NCBI RefSeq assembly: GCF_947503465.1
Contig: NZ_CANNDN010000002.1
Location: forward strand, 496,001 to 560,000
Reading direction: 5' to 3'
From: an uncultured Tateyamaria sp.
Lineage (GTDB): Bacteria > Pseudomonadota > Alphaproteobacteria > Rhodobacterales > Rhodobacteraceae
Length of the DNA: 64,000 nt
The translations under genes and the position numbers were made by a program. Positions within the stretch are counted from its first letter, which is position 1, and each line of letters starts with the position of its first letter. The notes beneath the pieces were generated by a model that was not told where the DNA came from, did no database searches, and worked only from the letters and a program-made list of their open reading frames with translations. Shown in pieces: positions 15,787 through 23,978 of the stretch.

Positions 15787-17508
15787 TTACAGCCGGTCAA
15801 AGACAAGTTCGACAAAGTAACGGTCGCTGTCCCGGTCCTGCCGCAGGCTGCCCCCCACTTGCAACGCAAAGGCCTGGATCAACCGCGTCCCAAGACCGGA
15901 CTCTCCGGGCCCCGACGCGTCCCGCGACAGCGAGTTTTCGACCCTCAGGCATATCTGCCGGCCCGTGTCGCCGCCTGTTCGCTTCATGGAAACGGCAATG
16001 AAAACAGGATCATCCACCGCACCGCTTGCGTGCTTTATGGCATTTGTCAGCGCCTCGGTGACCAGCATGGCCAATGGGCCCGCCTGGTCCGGCTCCAACG
16101 TGACCTTGTCCAGATCCAGCCGCAGGTCGATCTGTCGATGCACATCGGTGTTCAGGTTGACGTTCTGACGGGCCAGATCTTCGAGCAGCTGATCGGCGCG
16201 CAGCTTGGACAAGGACGAGGTTTCGTACAGGTCCTGGTGAAACTTGGCGAGGCTCGACAGCCGTTGCTGCACGCGGCGCAGCGCATCCTCGGCTTCCGCA
16301 CCGACATCCTGACGGATCTGCATGTTGATGATCGAGGACATCAGTTGCAGGTTGTTCTTCACCCTGTGGTGCACCTCGCGCAGCAGCAATTCGCGCTCGT
16401 GCACCTTTTCTTCCAGGTCTGCCTCGTCGCGCACAACCTTGTCGGCGACCTGTTCGAACGTCTCGCCGATCTCCTGCAACTCGCGCGGGGCGTTCGGGAT
16501 GGAATTGGCCCGGAAGATCGCCCGTCCATCGGCAAAGCTGCGCATTCGCATCCGCAATGCGCGCACCGGCCCGATGACCTGATGGCGCAGCGCCATGATG
16601 GCCACCATCAGGCTGGCCAGCCACATCAGCAAGGGAAAGGACGCGGCCCGCAGGATCAGCGGCAGATCACCCGTGTTCAGGCGCGGCACATCCCAGATGC
16701 CCAACGCATAGGCCCGACCGGGCACAATCGGCGCAAGCGTGTAGTCGCGGCGCTGACCGTCCACGCTGACAGCGGAAAAGACGCGCTGCCCGCCGCCGAC
16801 AAGGGCGGTCAATCCGCCCTCGGCAGGCAACAGGGGCGCGACCGCGTCGCGGTCGCCGCCGGTTGTCAACACCTCCCCCTGCCCGTCAAAGGTGATCAGG
16901 GTCAGTTCCGGGTCGGCATCGGCCCGGGCGCGGGTTTCGGCCAGCGGTGTGGTTGGAAAGGACAGGGACACGAACCCCAGAAACGTGCCGTCGCGCGTGC
17001 GCACCGGCTGGCTGACGATCACCACGGCCTGGTTCGATACGCTGCCGGACGGGTTGAACGTGACATCCGCCGCGCGTGCTTCGAACACCTGTTCATTTGC
17101 GGGGTTGTCCGAAAAGTCGAAGCGCCGATCGGCGCTGTTGCACGTGGTTGTCTGATCCATTTCGATGAAACTGGCAAAGGCGAACTTGGGGTTCTGCCTG
17201 ACCGCGTTGCGCATGGCGGCGACGCAACCCGCCGGATCCGCCAGCAAGGCCGGGATCGCATTGCTCAGCCCGAGGGCCAGACCGAAGGCGTGGGTGATCG
17301 CCTCGGTTTCGGGCCTTGCGGCACGCAGGGTTTGCGCCGCCAGGCTTTGACGGTAGGTGTCGCGCGCGGTGTCGATCGCTGACCAGGATTGCAGGATGGC
17401 GATCACGCCGAGGGGCAGCAGGGCCAGCGTCAGCAACGCCCCGATGCGAAACGTCAGCGACGTGCCGGTCGTGACCGCGGTGTCGCCACTTGAAGTGTCT
17501 GATGTCAC
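15787..17508 (-). CDS. Membrane sensor histidine kinase, HisKA_2 type
   Basis: From GTG 17508 this is 573 aa: helix ~21-41, an extracytoplasmic sensor region ~42-282, a second helix ~283-305 with a HAMP-like stretch, then a HisKA_2 phosphoacceptor box with LREVHHRVKNNLQLM at ~376-391, and an HATPase with LVTEALTNAIKHA and GLGTRLI. HisKA_2/HWE kinases are the families that feed PhyR. The start is uncertain: ATG 17553 or beyond is open too. No cognate response regulator is adjacent, which fits a PhyR-directed kinase (inference). Confidence 0.85.
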   Translation of the reverse strand: MTSDTSSGDTAVTTGTSLTFRIGALLTLALLPLGVIAILQSWSAIDTARDTYRQSLAAQTLRAARPETEAITHAFGLALGLSNAIPALLADPAGCVAAMRNAVRQNPKFAFASFIEMDQTTTCNSADRRFDFSDNPANEQVFEARAADVTFNPSGSVSNQAVVIVSQPVRTRDGTFLGFVSLSFPTTPLAETRARADADPELTLITFDGQGEVLTTGGDRDAVAPLLPAEGGLTALVGGGQRVFSAVSVDGQRRDYTLAPIVPGRAYALGIWDVPRLNTGDLPLILRAASFPLLMWLASLMVAIMALRHQVIGPVRALRMRMRSFADGRAIFRANSIPNAPRELQEIGETFEQVADKVVRDEADLEEKVHERELLLREVHHRVKNNLQLMSSIINMQIRQDVGAEAEDALRRVQQRLSSLAKFHQDLYETSSLSKLRADQLLEDLARQNVNLNTDVHRQIDLRLDLDKVTLEPDQAGPLAMLVTEALTNAIKHASGAVDDPVFIAVSMKRTGGDTGRQICLRVENSLSRDASGPGESGLGTRLIQAFALQVGGSLRQDRDSDRYFVELVFDRL

Positions 17509-17830
17509 TATATTGCCTTTTACGTACTTCGAGCGTCGTTGTGACCCTGTCATCGGGCAGGATGACATGTTTGGCGACCATGTCCATGAGGTCCGCACGT
17601 CTTTTGCGGACGCGGTTGATCCGGTCGTCTGACCGTGCCGACCGGCCGCAGACACGGGGAACGCCTGTGCGTGCCCGATCGCAACATCTGAAAAGCAGGC
17701 CGCCCTTGCTGCGCCACCGGTGCAACGGGCGATGTGCCGATGTAACCAAACGCATCACGCACCGCGCCCGTCGCGCGCCCCGAATGCGGATTGCGGGCGT
17801 TGTGCAGGGTCGCCGTTCCGCAGGTTGCAA
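17509..17830 (-). other. Region without a convincing gene
   Basis: In these 322 bp I find no supported gene. It may hold the kinase leader or an N-terminal extension of the kinase (its frame stays open to 17655). No GGAAC-type promoter aligned to the kinase was seen. Confidence 0.5.
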
Positions 17831-17998
17831 TCACGGCCTTGTCGCCGCGCCGGGCGTGTCCCGCAGCGCGTCCAGAAGGGCGCCCAGCCGGCGGGGCACC
17901 GTGCAATCGGGTGCGCCTGTGGCATAGGCCCGCCGCAAGGGTCCCTTGATCGCTGCCATGTGCCAGCGCGTGATCTGGCGTTTCGGGGTCTGCGCCAT
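17831..17998 (-). CDS. Small basic protein, 55 aa, unknown
   Basis: From ATG 17998 (GAGG 8 bp upstream) the frame encodes MAQTPKRQITRWHMAAIKGP and onward to TRP at the end. It is rich in Arg/Lys and Ala, with no membrane helix and no family that I recognise. A relaxed EcfG-type promoter (18039-18064) sits 40 bp upstream, matching the spacing of its neighbours. Confidence 0.5.
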   Translation of the reverse strand: MAQTPKRQITRWHMAAIKGPLRRAYATGAPDCTVPRRLGALLDALRDTPGAATRP

Positions 17999-18038
17999 GT
18001 GCCGTTGCCTCGATGATTTTTATTTGGTCTTGTGGGCA

Positions 18039-18064
18039 AACCCGTCACCGGCATGATTTGTTCC
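18039..18064 (-). promoter_or_regulatory. Relaxed EcfG-type promoter for the 55-aa protein
   Basis: Minus-strand GGAAC (18064-18060), 17-bp spacer, GGTT (18042-18039), 40 bp before ATG 17998. Confidence 0.45.
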
Positions 18065-18248
18065 GGTGCGCCCGCCGACCGCCGCGACAGCCGGTCTGCA
18101 GGCCCCGGTCCGGCGGATAACGCGAGGCGTCGCAGTCTGCGGGGGGCCAGACCCCGCCGGATGCGACACCCCGTACGCGGCGCTGCAACCAAAATCACCC
18201 CGGCCGCGTTCCACCCGTGAACCCAAGCTGCAACAACGGAGCCCCGGC

Positions 18249-18608
18249 ATGTCCTCTTCGAAATCACGCGACCAGATCTGGAACGAATGGCGGGCGCAGG
18301 TCAACATGAGCCCGTCCGAGATCGAGGCGTGGCTGGACACGGACGAGAGCAAATCGGTCGGCGACACCGGCGACGCGCGTTCAACCGGGCGCGCATCCGC
18401 CAAGCGGATCGTCAAGATCAAGCGCACCAACAAGGACGACCTGACCGATGATCAATGGGACCACATGGCGACCGTCGTGGGCTACATCAACCGCCATTGC
18501 AGCCAGGGCGGGCCGGAGGAGGATGTGGACCACAGCAAATGGCGCTATTCGCTGATGAACTGGGGGCATGATCCGCTGAAATCGGATGGCTGTTCGGACG
18601 CGGCGTGA
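18249..18608 (+). CDS. DUF3140-family protein
   Basis: This 119-aa soluble protein has the family signatures NMSPSEIEAWLDTDES (residues ~18-33), STGRASAKRIV and KWRYSLMNWGHDPLK near the C-terminus. The family has no assigned biochemical role but commonly sits with stress genes. ATG 18249 has GGAG ~8 bp upstream. The frame is open further upstream without a good start. No EcfG-type element was found on its strand. Confidence 0.85.
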   Translation: MSSSKSRDQIWNEWRAQVNMSPSEIEAWLDTDESKSVGDTGDARSTGRASAKRIVKIKRTNKDDLTDDQWDHMATVVGYINRHCSQGGPEEDVDHSKWRYSLMNWGHDPLKSDGCSDAA

Positions 18609-18689
18609 CGGGCAGGCCGCCTGCCCGTCTCTCCGCCCCCGACGATCTGTTGACATCCGCTGCTGACCGGCACCACACAAGGCCCTGAC

Positions 18690-19661
18690 ATGTCCCGCAC
18701 CGATCCCCCCTTTGCCCCGCTGCCCCATCCGCACCGGCCCGATGGCACCGACCGCCGCGTCGGTGTCGAGATCGAGTTTGCTGGACTGACCGAAGACGCC
18801 ACCGCCACGCTGGTGCGCGACGCGTTGGGTGGCGACATCCACCGCGACGCGACCCATGACCTGCATGTCAGCGGGACGGAGCTGGGAAAGGTCAAGATCG
18901 TCCTCGACACGGCCCTGCGCAGGCTGGGGGACGCGGGACCGGTCGACAAGGTTCTGGATGCCCTGCGCGGCCTGATCCCGGTCGAGATTGTCACCGATCC
19001 CCTGACCCGCGATCAGCTTGTCCAACTGGATGCGTTCCGCGACACGCTGCGCCGACACGGGGCGGTGGGGACAACGGACGGGGTGCTGCTGGGCTTTGGC
19101 GTTCATCTGAACGTGGCCATCACCGACACGCAGGATCCTTTCACCTGGGACACGGTGCTGGCCTTTGCCCTGATACAGGGATGGCTGCGCCGCCAGATGC
19201 CAATCGACGACACACGGCGGCTGATGCCCTTTGTCGCCCCCTGGCCGGATGCCTTCGTGACAGAGCTTGCCCGGATCGGTCCGGCATCCACCCTTGACGC
19301 GGTGCGCGACCTCTATGCGCAGCACTGCAACAGCCGGAACCATGCGCTGGATCTGCTGCCCATCTTCCGCCACGCGGATGCAGAGGGGTTTGACCGCCTG
19401 TTCCCGAACCAGTCCAACACCACGGGCCGCCCGGCCTTTCACTTTCGCCTGCCCGATTGCCGCATAGACGATGCCGCGTGGTCGCTGGACCTGGAATGGC
19501 AGCGTTGGCGTCTGGTCGAGCGGCTGGCCGCGGATGCCGATACGCTGTCCGCCCTGACGCACAAGCGCCGCGCCTGGGCTGCTCAGGGCGCAGGCAAGCC
19601 CGGCTGGACAGATGTCGTGCAGGAGGTGCTTGGCGTGGACTGGGCCGCGCTCACGCCCTGA
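18690..19661 (+). CDS. Putative amidoligase (ATP-grasp-like COOH-NH2 ligase family)
   Basis: This 323-aa protein carries the amidoligase signature near its start (RVGVEIEFAGL at ~23-33) and later the family-typical GFGVHLNVAI and NQSNTTGRPAFHFR. Family knowledge: these enzymes join carboxyl and amino groups, making peptide-like or modified metabolites, and often pair with class I glutamine amidotransferases and GNAT proteins. Here a GNAT lies 1 kb and a class I amidotransferase-like gene 6.4 kb downstream. The product is unknown. Confidence 0.85.
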   Translation: MSRTDPPFAPLPHPHRPDGTDRRVGVEIEFAGLTEDATATLVRDALGGDIHRDATHDLHVSGTELGKVKIVLDTALRRLGDAGPVDKVLDALRGLIPVEIVTDPLTRDQLVQLDAFRDTLRRHGAVGTTDGVLLGFGVHLNVAITDTQDPFTWDTVLAFALIQGWLRRQMPIDDTRRLMPFVAPWPDAFVTELARIGPASTLDAVRDLYAQHCNSRNHALDLLPIFRHADAEGFDRLFPNQSNTTGRPAFHFRLPDCRIDDAAWSLDLEWQRWRLVERLAADADTLSALTHKRRAWAAQGAGKPGWTDVVQEVLGVDWAALTP

Positions 19662-19730
19662 CGCTCAGCCTTTCTTTTCGTCGTCCACATGTCGGGTCAC
19701 GTCATCCTTGGCCTTCGGTGCGGCAAATCC

Positions 19731-19871
19731 TTACCGCGCATCCAGCAATTGCAACACGTGGCGACGCCCCTCGGGCGTTCTCTCCAGCGCGTCCAGGTCA
19801 AGATCAGGATGTTCTTTGCGTAACGATCTTTTCAGCGCGGGCCAGTGCGCCTGGATGCCGTCCCAGTTCAT
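19731..19871 (-). CDS. CsbD-like small protein, 46 aa (possibly shortened)
   Basis: From ATG 19871 with GGAG upstream, the product begins MNWDGIQAHWPALKRSLRKE, resembling the MNWDQIKGNWNETKGKLRQQ start of the CsbD protein at 26826-27017. It ends at an in-frame TAA (19731-19733), after which the same frame continues without a stop for 21 more sensible codons, ending HVDDEKKG at 19665. That suggests a recent nonsense change or a naturally short protein. A relaxed EcfG-type promoter precedes it. Confidence 0.6.
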   Translation of the reverse strand: MNWDGIQAHWPALKRSLRKEHPDLDLDALERTPEGRRHVLQLLDAR

Positions 19872-19898
19872 GTCCGTTCTCCCCCATGACGCGGGAAG

Positions 19899-19923
19899 AA
19901 CACGCGCCGCCCCGACCGGTTCC
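19899..19923 (-). promoter_or_regulatory. Relaxed EcfG-type promoter for the CsbD-like gene
   Basis: Minus-strand GGAAC (19923-19919), 16-bp spacer, TGTT (19902-19899), 27 bp before ATG 19871. Confidence 0.45.
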
Positions 19924-19958
19924 CCGGTACATTCCCGCGCGCGGCCCAGTCGCAGGGG

Positions 19959-20150
19959 TCAGGCGGTGTCGTTCCGGTCCGGAGGGTCCTTTGGCGGGTC
20001 GCCATCCGCCGTGTCCGCGTCCTGCGATCGCAGGCGATCCAGCAATTTCAGCAGGTGATCGGGCACCGGTTCTTCGGCCACCTCGGCAAAGGCCCGTTTG
20101 AGGTTGCTGTCGATCTCGTCATTGACCGTCCTGGCATCGCGACGCGTCAT
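19959..20150 (-). CDS. NepR-family anti-sigma factor (copy 1)
   Basis: This 63-aa protein has the NepR core EIDSNLKRAFAEVAEEPVPD followed by HLLKLLDRLR: two short helices that wrap the EcfG sigma factor or, alternatively, PhyR. The ATG at 20150 has AAGGAG upstream; the longer frame to 20246 is rejected. It lies 3.7 kb from phyR and the second nepR and has no visible EcfG-type promoter of its own, so it may respond differently or act constitutively (inference). Confidence 0.82.
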   Translation of the reverse strand: MTRRDARTVNDEIDSNLKRAFAEVAEEPVPDHLLKLLDRLRSQDADTADGDPPKDPPDRNDTA

Positions 20151-20284
20151 CCTATGCTCCTTGCCGATCCCCTTGGGCGAAACTATCGGCAAGATGTGGC
20201 AGGCGGTCAATGGGACGCGCCGGGACGGCAGGGCCGATCCCGACATCGGGGCCGCCAGCGGATGTGGTCACGGCACCGCACGAT

Positions 20285-20310
20285 GGAACCGTCTGGCCGA
20301 CCGGCAGGTT
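20285..20310 (+). promoter_or_regulatory. Relaxed EcfG-type promoter for the PLDc_N small membrane protein
   Basis: GGAAC (20285-20289), 17-bp spacer, GGTT (20307-20310), 35 bp before the GTG start at 20346. Confidence 0.45.
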
Positions 20311-20345
20311 ATGGTCGTGTCACGTTGAAAAAAAGGAGATCCCTC

Positions 20346-20537
20346 GTGGTAGAGATATATGGCATCGGCGGCTTAATCCTGTTGGTCCTCAACATCTGGG
20401 CCATCGTCAGCATCATCGGCTCGGCCGCATCGACGGGGGCCAAGGTCCTGTGGGTGCTGTTGATCCTCCTGCTGCCCGTCCTGGGCTTTATCGTCTGGTT
20501 GATTGCAGGCCCCAAAGCCGCGCGCAGCCCGGTGTAA
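20346..20537 (+). CDS. Small PLDc_N-like two-helix membrane protein, 63 aa
   Basis: Starting at GTG 20346 behind a strong AAGGAG, the product has two hydrophobic helices (about residues 5-27 and 33-55) with the turn GAKVLWVLLILLLPVLGFIV, like the phospholipase D-nuclease N-terminal family. Such small proteins are common stress-linked membrane peptides of unknown role. The frame is open far upstream but only this start has a ribosome site. Confidence 0.75.
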   Translation: MVEIYGIGGLILLVLNIWAIVSIIGSAASTGAKVLWVLLILLLPVLGFIVWLIAGPKAARSPV

Positions 20538-20659
20538 CGGGTCCGGTTCTTCGATGCGGCGCGCCGCGCACCCGACCCGCGGACGCGCCGCATTTGCACC
20601 AGGTGCCCCCGCCCGCGCCGGTCCGCGCGGCGGGGGCTTTGACATGGGGAAGGCGACAC

Positions 20660-21208
20660 ATGACGGGGTGCAGGCATCACGCGCATGACATTCTGCCACG
20701 GCGGGCCAGGCTGAAATCGGGCCACGAGGTCGAGATACGACCGGTCGAGGAACGCGACGGCGCGCTGATCCGCGACGGTTTTGCACACCTGTCCGACCAG
20801 TCGCGCTTCATGCGCTTCCTCGCGACGCGCGGCGCGCTCAGCGACGCGGAACTGGCGCGTCTCACGGACGCCGGGGACGACGATAGCCTGGCGCTCGGGG
20901 CCGTCACCCAACCGGACACCACACCCGTGGGACTGGCCCGCTTTATCCGTCTGGACCCGGCGGGCCCCGACGCAGAGATGGCGCTGACCGTGGTGGACGC
21001 CTTTCAGGGACAAGGCGCGGGGCGGGTGTTGCTGGAGACTTTGGCCCAGGCGGCGCGCGGGTGCGGCGTGACCGCTTTTATCGCGCTGGTCCACCGCGAC
21101 AATCACGCGATGCTGGGCCTGTTGCACAGCTATGGCGCGGTCGTGGAACAGGGTATGGCGGTCGATCTGGAATTGCGCCTGCCGCTGTCATCGGTGCCAG
21201 CCATCTGA
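20660..21208 (+). CDS. GNAT-family N-acetyltransferase
   Basis: This 182-aa protein has the GNAT core: VEIRPVEERD near the start, EMALTVVDAFQGQGAGRVLLE containing the acetyl-CoA loop QGQGAG, and a final HSYGAVVEQGM strand. This type resembles the acetyltransferase domains linked to stress or protein lysine acetylation, but the substrate is unknown. The ATG at 20660 is the start nearest the domain. It converges with the LOV kinase gene. Confidence 0.85.
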   Translation: MTGCRHHAHDILPRRARLKSGHEVEIRPVEERDGALIRDGFAHLSDQSRFMRFLATRGALSDAELARLTDAGDDDSLALGAVTQPDTTPVGLARFIRLDPAGPDAEMALTVVDAFQGQGAGRVLLETLAQAARGCGVTAFIALVHRDNHAMLGLLHSYGAVVEQGMAVDLELRLPLSSVPAI

Positions 21209-21235
21209 GCGGCGAAGGGCACGCGATCAGCCGCG

Positions 21236-22330
21236 CTAGGCTTTCTCGACCTCGACCTGCGCCAGCGATGCTTCCGGCACGTCCAGGGTCAGGGTCGTGC
21301 CCTGCACTCCGCCGCTGGCCACATCAAGCGATGCGTCCAGATCCCTGACCAGCTGGCGCACGATGCGACTGCCCAGATTGCCGTCCTGCGGCCAATTCAC
21401 ACCATCGGGAATGCCGTGCCCGTCATCCGAAACGACAAGCCGCAGCACCCCGTTGCTCAGGGTCTTGGCCTCGATCTCGAGCAAGCCTTCCTCACGGTCG
21501 ACAAATGCGTGCTGAAGGGCGTTTGTCATCAACTCGGACAAGACCAGACCGACTTGGGTCGCGACCTGGAACGGCACGCTCATCTTCTCGGCCTCGACAT
21601 TTACCCGGATGCCGCTGCGCCCCTCAAGATGGCCCAGCGCGTTCGCGATCCGCGACAGATACGCCCCAAGGGCCACCAGTTCGTCTTCCGGGTTCTCTGT
21701 CTCTGCGCCACTCTTGTCGGCAAGTTCGGCATACAGAAGCTGCAGCGCCTCGACCCGGCGCGCCAACGTGTTGAAATCCTGCGCGCCGCTGTCGCCGGAT
21801 TGACGCGACTGCATGCGGATCAAGCCCACGACCATGGACAGATGGTTCTTGACCCTGTGCTGTATCTCTTCGAGAGCCGTGCGCACGCGGCGATCGGCTT
21901 CGGTCTTCGGGTCGTCCTTCTTCGCCTCCAGCTCCATCTGGATGCCAAGGAAAAAGGACAGATCGCCCTCTTGGGAATAGAGCGGCGAAATCGTGAGCTG
22001 GTTGCGGAACATCACGCCGTCGGGACGGTAGTTGTTCAGATCAACCGTGATCTCCCGACCTTCGGCCACTGCCTTGCGCAGCGCGACGATCCCGTCCTGC
22101 TGCCGGTCGTCGCCCTGCAGGAAGCGGCAGTTCTGGCCCACGGCAAAGTCCCGTGCATAGCCGGTCATTTCGGTGAAGGTGTCGTTCACATAGACAATCG
22201 GATTGTCGGCGTGCCGCGGGTTGGTGATGACGATGGCAAAGGGGGCGTGCGACAGCGCATCCAGAAAGCTTGTTCCAGTCAGTGTCTCGTGCGAAGTGGT
22301 GTCATCGTTCAAAGGGTTCGATCCGCGCAT
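21236..22330 (-). CDS. LOV-domain histidine kinase (HisKA_2/HWE-like)
   Basis: From ATG 22330 this is 364 aa. Residues ~20-135 form a LOV photosensor: GQNCRFLQG with the photoadduct Cys68, the flavin-contact Asn100 and Asn110 (NYRPDGVMFRN) and Gln131. A helix then leads to the phosphoacceptor EIQHRVKNHLSMV with His158, and an HATPase with LSELMTNALQHA, DDGHGIP and GNLGSRIV. Family knowledge: LOV kinases use FMN and blue light, and several control the PhyR/NepR/EcfG response. It is cytoplasmic. PhyR, 0.7 kb away on the same strand, is its likely target. Confidence 0.93.
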   Translation of the reverse strand: MRGSNPLNDDTTSHETLTGTSFLDALSHAPFAIVITNPRHADNPIVYVNDTFTEMTGYARDFAVGQNCRFLQGDDRQQDGIVALRKAVAEGREITVDLNNYRPDGVMFRNQLTISPLYSQEGDLSFFLGIQMELEAKKDDPKTEADRRVRTALEEIQHRVKNHLSMVVGLIRMQSRQSGDSGAQDFNTLARRVEALQLLYAELADKSGAETENPEDELVALGAYLSRIANALGHLEGRSGIRVNVEAEKMSVPFQVATQVGLVLSELMTNALQHAFVDREEGLLEIEAKTLSNGVLRLVVSDDGHGIPDGVNWPQDGNLGSRIVRQLVRDLDASLDVASGGVQGTTLTLDVPEASLAQVEVEKA

Positions 22331-22430
22331 TGCCCCAGAGACGCCAAATACAGGATATGGGCGCGCTCCTGTCAAGCCACTGACGCCAGTCCGCGCAGCT
22401 TGTCAGACGTCATCCCGTCGGCACCACAGA

Positions 22431-22456
22431 AAAAGGGGGGCGAAACGCCCCCCTTT
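22431..22456 (-). terminator. Rho-independent terminator after the PRC-barrel gene
   Basis: On the minus strand a GGGGGGCG/CGCCCCCC stem with a 3-base loop is followed by TTTTT. It lies 27 bp past the PRC-barrel stop. Confidence 0.8.
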
Positions 22457-22482
22457 CCCAATCCTGAATGACCCCTAGCGGA

Positions 22483-22974
22483 TCAGTTCCAGAACCCTTC
22501 ATCGACGCCTTGCATCTCTTCCAGGTCTTCTTCGTTGTACTTGGTCACATAGGCGTAGGTCTTGTCATCCACGGCCACCAGGTTCAGGTCCGACACGGAA
22601 ATCACGACGTGCTTGTCGCCGATGTCCAGAAAGCCGCCGACTTCGGCGACGATCCCTGTCACCTTGCCGTCGCTGGTCAGCACGAGGTCTTCGATCTCGC
22701 CGATCTTGTTCCAGTCGGCGCCAACCTCTTCATGGTTCATTTCCGGGTCCCAGCCTTCGTCATTGGCCTGGTTCATCGTGTAGATTGCCCCACCGGTGAT
22801 GTCGCGCGAGCGGATCAGCGTGCCTTGGGCCTGCGACAGCTCTTCGCTGGACATGGCGCTTTTGGCTGTGTTGTTGTGCATCTCCCACCGGTTGTCCTTG
22901 GTCTCGGACTGCGCGAATACGGCAGACGTGGACAGGGCCAGAACGGCGGCGGTGCTTGTGAGAAAGCGTGTCAT
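22483..22974 (-). CDS. Exported PRC-barrel domain protein
   Basis: This 163-aa protein has a signal peptide (MTRFLTSTAAVLALSTSAVFA) and a PRC-barrel-like part (GEIEDLVLTSDGKVTGIVAE, then DIGDKHVVISVSDL). Periplasmic PRC-barrel proteins are widespread in alphaproteobacteria with unclear roles. An exact EcfG-type promoter lies 39 bp upstream and a strong terminator follows, so it is monocistronic. It sits between the LOV kinase and phyR. Confidence 0.85.
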   Translation of the reverse strand: MTRFLTSTAAVLALSTSAVFAQSETKDNRWEMHNNTAKSAMSSEELSQAQGTLIRSRDITGGAIYTMNQANDEGWDPEMNHEEVGADWNKIGEIEDLVLTSDGKVTGIVAEVGGFLDIGDKHVVISVSDLNLVAVDDKTYAYVTKYNEEDLEEMQGVDEGFWN

Positions 22975-23013
22975 AATGGTTCTCCTTCGTTTCCATCAAG
23001 GTTACGTCAGATG

Positions 23014-23039
23014 AACGCGCCGCGGCGAAGGTCGGTTCC
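23014..23039 (-). promoter_or_regulatory. EcfG-type promoter for the PRC-barrel gene
   Basis: Minus-strand GGAAC (23039-23035), 17-bp spacer, CGTT (23017-23014), 39 bp before ATG 22974. Confidence 0.7.
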
Positions 23040-23066
23040 CGCCGTGGCTGTTTTCAAACCACTTTT

Positions 23067-23879
23067 TTACGCCTTCAGCGTTTCGGTCGATGAAAAGAAC
23101 ATCGCCTGGCTGATCGCGGTGCGCACCTGCGGTTCGCTGAACGGCTTGGTGATCAGAAAAGCCGGTTCCGGCCGGTCCCCGGTCAGCAACCGTTCGGGGA
23201 ATGCGGTGATGAAGATCACCGGAACATCGCCCAGGTCCGCCAAGAGGTCGCGCACGGCATCAATACCCGACGAATCGTCGGCCAGTTGGATGTCGGCCAG
23301 GATCAGGTCGGGTGGCGTTCGCCGCCCCAGATCGACGGCGGCGCTGCGCGTACGGGCGATACCCGTCACCGCGTGGCCGCATTCGGCCACAAGCGCCTCC
23401 AGGTCCATGGCGATGATCGCCTCGTCCTCGATGATCATGACCTTGCCCGCGATGGCGTTGCCCATCTCGCGGTAGGCGGTGGCGACCAGCAGGTCCGCTT
23501 CCTGCCCGTCGATGCCCATGATCTGGGCGATCTCGGACACCGTGAACTCCTCGACCGTGGACAGCAACAGGGCCTCGCGGCTGTTCGGCGTCAATTTGTC
23601 GAGATGCTTGCGCGCGGTGGCCTTCAGACCGGTTTCCGTCCCGTCGGCAGCGACGTTGCCGCCGTGCCAGATCACGTGAAAGACACGAAACAGCGCCACC
23701 TTGTCCGACAGTGACCGGTCAAAGCTGGCTTCGTCCCCGAGAATGGCCTCGAGCGTTGCAGCGGCGTAGGCGTCACCGCTGGTCTGGCTTCCCGTCAGGG
23801 CGCGCGCATATCTGCGCAGGTACGGCAAGGCCGGGCTGATCGCGTCCGCAAGCGGTGCCGGAGCGGCATTGGATGTCAT
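23067..23879 (-). CDS. phyR: PhyR, sigma-factor-mimic response regulator of the general stress response
   Basis: This 270-aa protein has an EcfG-like sigma domain pair (residues ~10-140: sigma2-like YLRRYARALTG, sigma4-like EEFTVSEIAQIMGI) and a C-terminal receiver with Asp196 (ILADIQL), Thr225 and Lys245. When phosphorylated, PhyR exposes its sigma-like part and pulls NepR off the sigma factor. ATG 23879 is chosen because the frame further upstream runs through the shared promoter. It is divergent from nepR and has its own exact EcfG-type promoter, giving positive feedback. Confidence 0.95.
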   Translation of the reverse strand: MTSNAAPAPLADAISPALPYLRRYARALTGSQTSGDAYAAATLEAILGDEASFDRSLSDKVALFRVFHVIWHGGNVAADGTETGLKATARKHLDKLTPNSREALLLSTVEEFTVSEIAQIMGIDGQEADLLVATAYREMGNAIAGKVMIIEDEAIIAMDLEALVAECGHAVTGIARTRSAAVDLGRRTPPDLILADIQLADDSSGIDAVRDLLADLGDVPVIFITAFPERLLTGDRPEPAFLITKPFSEPQVRTAISQAMFFSSTETLKA

Positions 23880-23905
23880 GGAAGGGCGTCCTCTCAACAA
23901 ATAAC

Positions 23906-23931
23906 GGAACTTAACGTCGACTCTATGCGTT
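23906..23931 (+). promoter_or_regulatory. EcfG-type promoter for nepR
   Basis: GGAAC (23906-23910), 17-bp spacer, CGTT (23928-23931), 47 bp before ATG 23979. It interlocks with the phyR promoter on the other strand. Confidence 0.8.
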
Positions 23932-23938
23932 TGGTTCC
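23913..23938 (-). promoter_or_regulatory. EcfG-type promoter for phyR
   Basis: Minus-strand GGAAC (23938-23934), 17-bp spacer, CGTT (23916-23913), 33 bp before ATG 23879. Confidence 0.8.
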
Positions 23939-23978
23939 ACAACCGAAACATCTTGGCGACACAAAAAGGCAGCGACAC

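Noticed and set aside
14071..17382. A 1103-codon open frame on the plus strand
   Set aside because: It lies wholly antisense to the PLD-family and kinase genes, which have clear domains; long antisense frames arise from GC-rich codon bias. The same applies to 294-2225 and 35605-37554 on the minus strand.
18187..18212. A second minus-strand GGAAC-17-GGTT element upstream of the 55-aa gene
   Set aside because: It is 190 bp from the start with a nearer equal-quality element; not listed as a separate feature, though tandem promoters remain possible.
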